DNA of 64,000 nt from Salvator merianae (Eukaryota > Chordata > Lepidosauria > Squamata > Teiidae): positions 78,384,416-78,448,415 of the forward strand of contig QVOM02000042.1 in assembly GCA_003586115.2 (NCBI GenBank), written 5' to 3'. The notes under the pieces are model-generated. The model was given only the letters and a program-made list of their open reading frames with translations. It was not told where the DNA came from and ran no database searches. The translations under genes and the position numbers were made by a program. Every line of letters starts with the position of its first letter. Positions within the stretch are counted from its first letter, which is position 1. Shown piece after piece: positions 12,201 through 24,200 of the stretch.

Positions 12201-15200
12201 TCGTGTACCTAACTGTGGAGCTGCTTCTGTGCTTCTGGCTACCTAGACCTTAACAAAATTCCTTAAAACTAACCAGCCTTATCATCCTGTCCTGGAAAGC
12301 ACTGTGAGGAAAGTTTATCCCTGGATATAAAATAATATCTACAGAAAAACTTAGGCACCATGCAGATGCAGAGGCGTCGCGGGGGGGGGGGGCGTGTGTG
12401 GCGGTGCGTCCCGGGTGGCGTGTTGTCGGGGGCGGCACCCGCTGGTGTGCTGGGCCCGCCCGCCCGCCGGTTTGCCGTTTCACCGGCACGCACGCACGCT
12501 CGCTCGCCCCGCCCGCCGCCTGCCGGCATGCTCGCATGCACTGCCGCCTGGTGTGCGTGCTGGTCGGTGCGCACGCGCGTCCGGCAGTCATCCGGCAGCG
12601 GGAGTAGGAGACTGCAGGGCGGGGGCGCCCTCGCTCATGCTCGGCTGCCGCCGTTCCGCACCAGGTAGCTGAGCTTCTCGCTATGCCGCTGTGCAGATGG
12701 CCAATTTTGGGTGACCTGTGGTCAGAGTGGCTGCAGTCTCCTACTCCAGGAAGGGCCACTTCCTGTCCCAAACAATGAAAGGGACAATATCTTATGACAG
12801 CAGAATAAATGACTCCAAAGGTGTCCCTTTTTGATGGAGTTGGCATTGGAGCCACGTGAACCATCACACTGATGCCAGCTTGACAGACGGAGTTTTGGGC
12901 TCCATACTCTGTATCCAGCCTGAGTTCTGGGTGCACTTCTGCTTCTTAGCAGGCATGCCAGTCAGGGATTTAGCTACTGTGTGTAGTGGTCTGTCCACAG
13001 AAAGATTAAGCTGGTCATGGTGCACTCCTTAATCCTGCCCCCCCTTATGGCAGCTCCTTGATGCTGTGCACAAGGTTGATCCCCAGTTGATGTGGATTCA
13101 GGCCTCAGAATTTAGGACTGATGAGACAATCCCAAGAGGATTTGGTGTACAGATGAGAAAGAGTTTAATGCGGACTACCTTGAATCATCAAATCCCGGTC
13201 AAGTGTAGCATTGTGCTGGATGTTTGTTCATACCAATGTCACCAGAAGTCAAGCCCTATTTTATGACACTTAACAGAAATGTCAGCAACTGTAGCAACAA
13301 ACCTGGGTAGTGCTTGGAGCTCTCTCTTCTCTGTGCCACTCCTTTTCTAAGGCTATGTACAAACCTGAGGTTATTCAGATTTCATTGCTGCTTTATTTAT
13401 CTATTTGCAGCACTGTCCACATGGCCTTCTCTTAATCAAACTACCAGCCCATTCTCCTTTTGGGCTAAACTGGGATATCTTCTCCTTGGGGGTTGGGGAG
13501 CGCTGAGAAGTAAAATTAACCTGCTTCTCATTTCCAGAGAAAGAGCTGTTTGCCCTTCTCCTGGATTCACAAGCACTCCACTCACCTGGAATTAAATTAA
13601 AATTGCTGTAGTGAATTTCCAGCCGAATCCACTGGGGATCCATTGGTGTGCCTATGGAGATTCCAGTTTCATCTGGGAACATGTAGGACTAGTTGTGGGA
13701 AGGGGAACAAAGGAAGAGAAGAAGGAATGCTGTCTTAAATTCATCACTCAATGCTGTTCCCTCATTCTTTTGCTTTCAGAGCTGGATGATGTACAGAAGT
13801 TGATTGCATTTTAAATTAACTGTAACTGCACTCTTACATCAACATAGCTGGTGGTAGGTTTCACTGAACTTAAGAGGATTTACTTTTGAATAGACACAGA
13901 TATGATTGCACATAATTGGAATAAATTATGAAATCACATTCTTTTCAGTGTGGTATACATCCAGAATAAAACAGGGAGTAAAAAGGTCTATCACCCAAGC
14001 ATGGCAAGGAATCAGCAGATAAAAGGATCAGACCTTTTTTGTTTGATTTCTGGGAAGTGAATTCCCAGAAATAAAATAATCCTGGAACCTGCCAAAAGTT
14101 AGGCTTTCTCAGGCTTCATTTACACACAGCAAAAAAAGGGGCTCAGAAACACCTCAGAGATGGTAGTGTGTGGTCTTTATATTTTCATCCCATCTCGAAT
14201 CCACCTTTTCCAGCCTAGAATGAACATGGGGGGAGGGGCAGACTGGCAGGGGATCAATCCCACTTACAAACTGTCCCTGAGCCAACTCTAAGTTGCCTCA
14301 GAGGTTATTTTTTTTCTGCATGTGAATGGAGCTTTTATCTCTCTCTTTATAAAAGTACCATAAATACTGAATTGGCTAAGACTGCATTCGCATGCTGCAA
14401 AAAAAAAAAAAAAAAAGCAGATCAAAATGGTCTTAGAGATAGTAGAATGTGGCCATCATGGTCTCATCTCATCTATAATAAGTTCTAGCCTAGAACGTTC
14501 AAGGAGAGGGGGAGGGGCAGATTGGCCTGTGAATGATCCTATTTGCAAACTACGTCTAAGCTGCCTCAGAAGTGCTTTAAAATTGCATAAGAATACGACC
14601 TCAGATATAAGACCTCTGAAATTATCACAGGACAATCATCCCTCATTATTTGTGGGAGCAATCTATGAATATTAAAACTCACAGACAATAAAGGAAAGAA
14701 AAATCAGAAATGTATGCACCTCACTCTTCTGGAAAAACTGTGGCAAAATGTCAAGTCTGTGAGTTATATGGGTCACAAGGCCTTTCCACATTTAGTGGTA
14801 TCCCCTTCTAGGTCTCTCTCTTCTGCCCTCTGGTGTGGAATAGAGAGGCCATGTCCCCTGCTAGCACACTCCGTCTACCTTGGATAGAACATATGCCAGT
14901 CTCGGTGGCCTAAAATGGTCTACCACCATCCCTCTTACAAGTAAACTAGCCCAGGAGGTTGCAGAAAGGTGCATGACTTTGTGGCTTGGTTTAGCAGCGG
15001 GAGCCATTTTTGTGGTGCACAAAATTGCACTACTAAAATGGGTTCTCCGGGGGCTCTGAAACCAGGAACTTTCGTTCCTGGCTGTCAGAGACCTCACAGC
15101 AGGCTCCAAAGTTCATGTGAGCTTCAGAAGACTTTCCTTTTTGATTCACTAGAGTGAATCATATGTAGCTATGGAGGTGGGAAGGATCTGATGAGGAATG

Positions 15201-18200
15201 GGGGATGATTTTACATATAGCATTACATATATTTTTATATATTTATTTAATATATAAAATATATTTTATATATATTTTAGCACTATATATTATATATATA
15301 TGTGTGTGTGTGTTGTTTTGTTTGTGTTTTAATTGTATATGTTTCTTGTGCTGCTCTTTGGCGAAAGAGGCATTATACATAAACATCATCATCATCATTA
15401 TTATTAGCTTTGGCGTGGTATAGTGGCTGTCCTGGAACAAGCCAGTCCACATAGTACTCCAGTCAGAATTGTTCTCAGCTGGAGTGGTCCAGCCCAGGTA
15501 AGTGTGGAAACACTCACAGAAAGCTGAATGTCAAACGTTTGTTCACTTGCGGGTGCTAAACTGGTGAATAGCATACGATAACTGTAGTTAGGAAATAGTT
15601 CCCTTGGCTTTGAAAGTTCCTCATACTTACACCTCCTCCGACAGCCCAGCCCACAACTACCTGGGAGCATAGGGCAAAATCAGGATCACCTCCGTAGCAG
15701 TCACTAACACCTTTAGGCAGCACGCTTGCATTGCTACAGGCATAAACCAGGATATGGTGCACCATGGTTTCATTCCGAGGTGTGATCATGGCTAAAAACT
15801 ATGAATGAGAAAAGAGGAAACAGAAACAAATCCACGGAATTTCCATCTTAGCTTTCTTGTTTAGGAGCTGTAGAGGGGAGAGAATGTGCATACAGTTAAT
15901 TTTCAGTGGCTTTGAACACTGCAAGTCCTTAGCAGAAACTGCAAGAAGTTGGTAGAAGAACCACCGTTTGTTGATGGGTGGAGGCAAGCTATAGATTGTG
16001 ATAACAAAGGAGGGGTCATGGAGAAGAAGCCTCATCTGCAACTTTGCAAATTGTGTTTCGGTCCTGTGAAGTGCAGTTTGGAAAGATGAAAGCAAATCTT
16101 CCTACTGACTCCTTGCTGGGTCTCTTCCACCCCTACAGCTCCAATCTCCAGGCTGCCATTGCTACTGAAACCCACGCAGAAAGCTCCAGCTTCCACCTCC
16201 AGCATCTGGTCCTTAAAGAGCTCTGGCTAAGTCACTACCATTTAAAAAAGTACACCAGATTTTGAGCTTATAGTACACTTAATTTTGACAAACTAGAGGC
16301 ATGGAGGCGATCTCAGCTGCTCAAATCTAGCACCTCAGCCTATTTTTTTCTCCAAGAAGTGCCCCTTTAATCCATCCGCACAACCTGGCACTCACCTTGT
16401 GAAGTCTTGAAAGAGACAAGATTCAAAGAAAGGTTGACTGATTCATAGCTCATGTAGGAGGTTATGTTAAAACAATAATTAGCTAAAAAGTACTGCCCAG
16501 AGAATGCTGCACTCCACAGGTAGCATTCTTATGCAGGTACTAAGTCTTAGTTCCTACTTGACCATGAAAGTTCAGTGATCAACTCTGGGCCAATCAAGTC
16601 TTTTCTGCACTCCAACTGCCCCCCACTGCCTGTGAAAGAGCCCTTGGAGGCAGTGTGGAGACTGCAAAGGCTAACAATGAAAGTTCCCAGCCTTCACAGT
16701 TTCTGATAGGGACATTTTCAGTGGTTTCCCATTTCTGGTGGTGCTTCGTGGAGCACTGCCAAAAAGAGTTCCCCAGTACATTCTGACCTACCAGGGCATG
16801 CTGTCTGGGTGCCCTTCATAGTCCAGGATACAGCTATTAGTCCTGTTGTAGACTTCTTTAAAGAGGTCCATAGCAGGACTGGGATAAGGTGCCATTTTGG
16901 TGCCTTATCCCGGAGCAAAGCTTAGTCCAGTAAGCATAACTGTGAGGAGGGAGGGCCTGCTGTAGTCTGCACTAGCATGTGACAACAGGCACTTATTCTG
17001 GGATTTACCTTGGAATAAAGATTAGTGTAGAAAAGGCCTCAGTGACTCTTAGCTGGGAGCAGAAGGCAGGGGATATAAGGAGAAAGGGAGGAATAAAGCT
17101 TGTTGTGTTGATGTTTTGGAATCAAAGTAGGGTATAAATGCCATAAGCAAGCAAATAAACAAACAAGCAAAAACCAAACAAAACCAAAAAGCCAATAGAC
17201 TGTAATGATTATATAAATATGACATTGAATCTGGTGTTATTAGAATTGTATCCAGGGCTCAGCAGAAAAAGGGCCCACCCTCCGTTGTACTATAGGTTTC
17301 CCCCATGTTAAAGAAGTTGCCCTTGGAGTCACTCTAGCTGTAAGGCAGGACAAAGGTCTCCAAGGGCAGTTCACTGGAAAATTCACTTCCTCCTCCTCCG
17401 TGTGGAGTAAGACAGAGGAGATGAATTAATGGGCAGATTTCTGCTCATGCTGATTTCATGTTGGACCAAAAACAGCATGGGTGGAAACCTTGATGCATGA
17501 ATCATGAAGGTCTATTCCGCCACAAGCTACAATGTATTTGACTGGCATGCCTCCTGTCTCTGAGACAGATCCTGCACCTCTCACCCTGAGGTAATGATAA
17601 TCAGGACCATGTGGATGTGGTTGCTTCATATATGGCACATATTGGAATAGTCCCTCTATAAAAAAAGTAGCAAAGCTTCTCTGCCTCCTTTCTGCAATTA
17701 CCTTGTAGATGTGATGCTTTGTCTTGACTATGGGCAACGGAAGGAAAGTGCAGGCATAGGTGGTGTCATCTTCCGGGATGAGGAACTAGAAAATAAAATT
17801 AAACATATTTTTTTTAGTTCCATTTAATTCTTGGCCAAAACTTCTTAGCAATTATAACCAAGATGGATTAAGAGTTTATTATTGATTTTCTTGTTGGGAC
17901 AGTTTCAAAAACAAGAAGAGTCCCGTCTACTGAATCAATATACTTTATGGTTTTAGCAAGCAAACTACCTTTGAATTTTTAAAGAGACAACAATAATAAA
18001 TTTGTCAGAATAAGAATCTTTTCTCAACTGTGCATCCGCTAAGAAGGGTGGACCTATGATGAGGTAATATTAGAGTTAGAAATTTGCATGAAAAAAAAAT
18101 CAAGTTTTGTTCCAATTCTGAACAAAACTCATAATTGTTTAGAACATTCAGTTTGTTCCATCAGAGCACTCTTCCATGGAACATTTGGTCCATTCCAAAC

Positions 18201-21200
18201 TTATTCCGAATGCTCCAGCCAGAGTAGATGTTGCCTGACTTGGAGGTGAATGTAGGCTGCAGTGTGGCAAAATAAGGTAGGTTTTCAATTGCATATTTGG
18301 AAAGCTGTTTGTAAGACTTTTTTGTGTGTGTTTGGGGATGGGATGCTTTTTCTAAAAGGCATGACTTAAAAAAGCCCTGTCTGATCATACCAACAAACTC
18401 AGTTTATAGAAGCAGAAAATGGGGAGTGAGAGGGGAGAAATGCTCTGATATGAGAATTGTAGTGTGAATAAGCAAGTGAACAAATAGAGCAAAAGAAAGA
18501 AACATGCTAGGCAATTCAGGGCAGCTCAATATATCAGTCTTGTAGTGAGTGCCTAGATACTTACATCATCTAATTTCAGATCATATACATGATAAGTACT
18601 GGGTGCATGCAATTCATCTTCAGTTGACTGCAACATCAGGTAAAGGGACTTGTGAATGATTTCCCCCTTGTAGAAGTCAATTGTGTCATTGGGACCATAA
18701 CCAGCAATCAGTCGTAGTGTGTCACCCTGCATGTTTAAAGAGTTGCACACACAGATATACAAACAAATAAAATTAAAACAAACTATTTCCATTTCTAAGT
18801 GAGAAACACCCACCTATATGCATTCAAATTAATGAATATGTAAGTTATGGACCATCTACATGAATAAAATCACCCACTTTGGCTCAGTTACAATGTAAGT
18901 GGGTCATGTGACACATATAACCAATCTTGATTGTGTTCCAGAGGGTAACCAAGGCATTTTTTTCATTCTACTTTAGAGTCACCTGAAGATATGTGTTGGA
19001 CTGCTATGTGTTAATTTGAATTATACTGAATTGTCGCTGCTATGGGTAGATTGGCTCTTATTCTTAAAAAAACAAAACCTTTTATTGAAGCTCTGTAATA
19101 ATGCATACAATTGCCTAAAGCCAGCAACATGTGCAGAGGCAATTTCATTTTCTATATTTTACAAATTGCATTTAAATATTGCACAAACAAAAAGTCAAAA
19201 GAAGTATTAAATATTAAACATCATCCAATGACTAAATCACTTAGAGGTGGCCAGAAATGCAAACCACACCCAGAAGTGCCCAGAAACATGGTGTGTGGAG
19301 TCACTGACCTTTTCTGAAGCCTGAAATGTACTGCCACAGTGACCGCAATGTGATACAGACAGTAAGTTGTTGATAAAATCTAACACAGAGATCTTAAACT
19401 TTCATAAAGGAAAGTTCCCCAAACTGAAAAAAGTAGTAAAAAGAAAATTGAAAGAGAAAGTCAGAAGATTTCAATCACTCTAAATGAATGGAGAATATTT
19501 ACCAATAGTGGAGGTTCAATTAGAATGCATGTCTAAGGGCACTTTCAACTCCACAGGGACAGTAGTGTGGCTTATAAAGTGCAGTATGGGAAGTCATTAA
19601 AATCAAGGAAAGCTCATTTAGAAAATGGAAAGCTTGTCCTACTAAGGAGAACAGAAAGGAACATAAATTCTGGCAGAACAAATGCAAAATGGCAAGCAAA
19701 AATGCTAAGAAGGATTTTGAGGATCACAATGCTAAAAACATCAGAAGAAATAATAACTATTTAAAGTACATCTTCTATAATGGGGGCTAAGCTTTCTGTA
19801 ACAGAGCAGGAAAAGGATCTTTCGGTTCTCATGGACAGCTCAATGAAGGTTTTGACTCAGGGCGCAGTAGCAGTGAAAAAAGCAAGTTCAATGCTAGGGA
19901 TAATTAGGAAGGGAATAGAAAATAAGTCAGCAAGTGCCATTGTGCCTTTTAAAAAATCTATGGTGTGGCCACATTTGGAATATAGTGTACAATTCTGGTC
20001 ACCACACCTGAGAAAGGATATTGTGGAACTGGAAAAAATTCAGAAAAGGGCAACTAGAATGGTCAAGGAGCTGGAACACCTCTTTTAGGAAATCAAACTG
20101 CAACATCTAGGCTTCTTCAGCCTTAAAAGACTGTGTTTAAGAGATGACGTGATTAAAGTATATAAAATCAGAAAAGGTGGATAAAGAAAAAATATTTTCT
20201 CTATTGCACAACACTAGAACTATGGGGCATACAATGAAGCTGATGGGCAGGAGAGTTAGGACCGACAATGGGAAATATTTTTTCACTCACAGGGTCATTG
20301 ATTTGTTTAATTTACTACCAGGAGAGAAGTGACAGCAACCAGCTTGGATCACTTTAAGAAAGGGTTAGACAAATTCATGGAGGATAAGCGTATTAATGAC
20401 TACTAGAACTGATGCCTAGGTACCACTTCTAGGTTGGAGAGACAGACAGGATGACTCTAAAGGCCATTTACAGGGAGTTGAGAGCAGGTGAAGGTTTTGC
20501 TTTTGTCTTCTGCTTGAGAATGCTCAGAAGCAACTAGTGGGCCACTGTGTGAGGCAGGATGGCTGTATTAGATTGGCTGTCACCTGATCCAGCAGGATTC
20601 CTCTTTCGTTCTTAACCTCTGACAAGACCTTGGCCAGCTATAGAAAAGGAGCTATCTGACAGTGAGGTGGACTTTATACAAGTAACAGACTGATTTTATC
20701 TCTATGGCTCAACAGCAGATTGAACATCTCCATCCTAGGTAAAGCATGGATAGAACACCTGGTGATACAGAATCACAGTGGATTATGACCACTCCCCATC
20801 TTGCTCCACTAGTCTAGGTTGGGGTTGAACTGAATATCCTGGGGGACAAAACTGGGAAAGCATAGGACACTGCACATTCTCCTCCCAGGTTTCAGTAATA
20901 CAGGCTAGGTCAGCTTGTTCAGTGATGATCAGGCCATGAATGACATACTGATGAACAGACATAGCATCTGTTAAAAACACTACCAGAGTAATGGCAAAGC
21001 TGACATTTCTTCCCAAATTCTGTTGACTAAGAGGTCAGCTAGAAGGAGGGACAGCCTGAATACATCTAACCCTCCTTCTTTGTAACATCTTGCTCTTCCT
21101 TGAAATTCCCCATTTTTCTTTGCCCAAAATCACAGGGATGACTCCTTCATGCCAACCTCCAGAGGTCCTCTATTACCCAAGCAATGTCCATGTCTTCCCA

Positions 21201-24200
21201 ACTCCAGTGCACTGGTGAAGACACTACCGTCCCCTGTACCCTGTGGTACTATACTTAGATTCCCACTCTCATGGCCCACCTTGAGATTGGACTGTACTTA
21301 GGTTGATCCTCAGATGGGTCAAACAATCCTCCAACTGTTCTAGCTGCCACTAACTCTTAAGCTTGAAATAGTGACATTGAGTTGGATAGTACAATGGCAT
21401 AAGCATAGACAAAATGGAACATAGATCTACTTCATAATCTTGTGATGATTATGAAGAACAGAGTTCTAAATTGTTCCTGTTATCAGCTGGGTCAACCAAC
21501 TCAGGAACTGGTTTTATTGTCTGGGAGCCAAAGGCCACAAGCTCTATAGATTTTTTTTCTTTGCCGGAATGGTACAAGAAGAATTGAAGGGAGCAATCCA
21601 CTCAATGCAGAAGATGGGGAAACGTAAGCTGAGGGAGGGAGGGTGATTTTGGAATGGGCTTGGAACGAGTTAGAATTTTTCCTATTTAAATTAATGGAAT
21701 ATCTGATGCCAATAAACAGATTTTTGCTATATAATTAATTTTCAGGAACTAATTAGGTACAGGCAAAGAGGGGAGAGATAATTCGATTTTGATCTTTAAT
21801 TTTAACTGGTCTGTGCTCTAGTATATACAGTAGATCCAACTGCCTTGATTACCGTAATGTCCAGGTCATGCATATCACATGTTCGGGAATGACGCCTGAA
21901 TGCCATAGTTGTAGATGTCTCATCCTGTGTCAAAGACAGAAGCTCATAATCTTGGCTTTCATCTTCCAGGACAGTTTCTTCATCAACAGCATGCCAGTCC
22001 TTAGTTAAACAGAGAAAAAAACAAAACTCGCAGCATCTGGAGATGGACATATTTGTTGGATACAATATTGAATTTCAACAGCAATTTAAGTTTATGCTTA
22101 GTAATGGAACTTAATGTGCCTTGCTTCAGAAACAGTGTATATGGAATAAGCCCATGAATTGTGCCCTGGCTCTTAGGCTGTAATCTTTTCTATTTTGATT
22201 AAACCATGTTGAAAATGTTGGGACCTTCCTCTTGATCTAACATGCATACAATCAGGCTGCTTCAACTTACAGATGTATTATTGGAAAAAAGACACACTAA
22301 AGTGAATAGTTCATGTTAAGTGAGTGTCAGGCAGTGTTTCCACTCATCCATCCAGGTGCCTGGAGGAGAGGAAACAGGTATCATGTCTTTATATTTGGTG
22401 GTATGACGCACCCATCAAGGAGTGTGATACCTGACCAAGATGCCACAGGGGTGAGAACACAAAATTGCGCTCTTTGGGGTAGCATCCTCCCCCTAGCTTC
22501 ATTGGGCACCCATGTCACTGGAAGTGAATACTACAAAGCCCACAGTGACACAGAGAGAGGTGCTTCTGTGGAGCTGCCTACCTCTAGGCACGGTTAATGT
22601 TTAAAATAAAAAAAAACTATTTCATGCTAAAGAAGAATGACAGTTTTAAAAAAATTAAATGCTTTTCTGGCAACAAGGCAATTTCTTCTTGTTATTTTGA
22701 AAGAATATTCTTTGGACACGATTTAGACACCTTTCAAGTTCATACAGAATTCCCCTGGCACATTTTTCTAAATTTTCAGCAACTTGGTTCACAGAGGCAG
22801 GAAACCTGAAACCCACCTCAAAATTTTCTCAATGCAAAATATGATGGCACCTCTAGAGCTGCAATCTATGAGAACACAGAAAACTGAGATAATAATAAAA
22901 ATATCTACTACAGCTATCTAAAGCAACAACCTTATCTTTTCTATTTCCTAATCATTGTTGGCTAATCTCAGCAACAATATGGGAAACAATAGGCAGGTAT
23001 TATCTTTTAAATTTGTTTTGTTCTTGTATATTTTGGGTATGTTCTGGTCTATGTTTCAATCATTATCTTGTAAGTTCTACAAAGAATTTTGGGATTGGGC
23101 ATCTGTGTAGATTAATAAATAAATGAAGGGTCTACCTTCACTGGAAGACTGAGGTCCAAACCAGTGGGTCTGGATCAGCAGTATTTGCATGATAGCGCTG
23201 GTCCAGACCAGCCCCCACACCAGCCCTGAAGCTTGTACGAATTTTGGGGCCAACCTGCGAGGGCTCTAAGGGTTAGGAATGAACATTCCTAGCTTCAGAG
23301 ACCCTGGGAAACCTATTTCAGTGCACCACTGAAATGAGTACCCTGGTAGTCTCAAACAGAGGCATGCCTTCTGCACACCTCCATGTTCTGGTGTCAAGGA
23401 TGCCAATGATCCAGATCAAGGATCCCTTGATGTGGATTATGCTCCATCCTATGTGGACAAAGGGTATCAGCAGTGGCCTGTATTCCACACTAATTAGTGG
23501 AAGGGACACCCTTAGTGCATTTGCTGGTAACAAATACTGGCACGTGCAGAAAGGCTCAAGAATGAGCCACAACAGCACCATTCAAAAAGAATCTCACCTG
23601 TAGCAGTTTTGGGGCTGTTGTGCTGTGTTCTATAGTTCTTCTGAGAACTTAAGCTTTCGGACATAGCTACGATGTCTATCTTCAAAGGATCTGACTCCTG
23701 GAAGAGGCTAAAACAGTTGAAGTCAAATCCTCTGAAGATGGACATTGTAGTTCTGTCCGAAAGCTTAGGTTCTCAGAAGAACTATAGAACACAGCACAAC
23801 AGCCCAAAAACTACTACAAATGAAATTGAAAATGGCCGTGAAAACCTACATTCTACCATTCAAAAAGAAGTTCAGTAAAGTTAATGGACATTCAGTACCA
23901 ATCATCATGCTCTGGATAATCAAGCAACAACTTACAAGTGGAGAGGGCAGCAAGCCTCACTTTTGTCTGTCCAAACTGGCAGTCACAATGACATCAAGGT
24001 CACACTTCACAAAGGGCAAGCAAAGCCCCTGAGCTAGCCCTGCCCTGAGTTGGATGGTTTTAAAAGAAGATTAGACTAGTTCATAGCCAGTTACCCCAGG
24101 CCATTGAATACTTCTTGCAGAAGGACAACAGTGGCTGTTTGTGGCTCTCACGGAGCAAGAAACATCTAGCTGGTGATTGCAGGAGAGAGGATGTTTCCCT

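Larger units (their letters stand above)
10800..13585. other. MOXD2 intron 6
   Basis: No exon seen. It contains a foldback element (11762-11968) and hAT MITE copy 2 (12369-12691). AT-rich sequence without features occupies about 10850-11060. Confidence 0.5.
13689..15630. other. MOXD2 intron 5: two interspersed repeat copies and AT microsatellite
   Basis: No exon seen. Two related copies of one repeat family lie at about 14120-14320 and 14385-14575. A mixed TA/TG microsatellite lies at 15226-15314 and a CAT/ATT run at about 15383-15405. Confidence 0.6.

Noticed and set aside
12250..12936. 228-codon minus-strand open frame
   Set aside because: It runs across the GC-rich hAT MITE, has no domain and is Arg/Ala/Pro-rich from composition.
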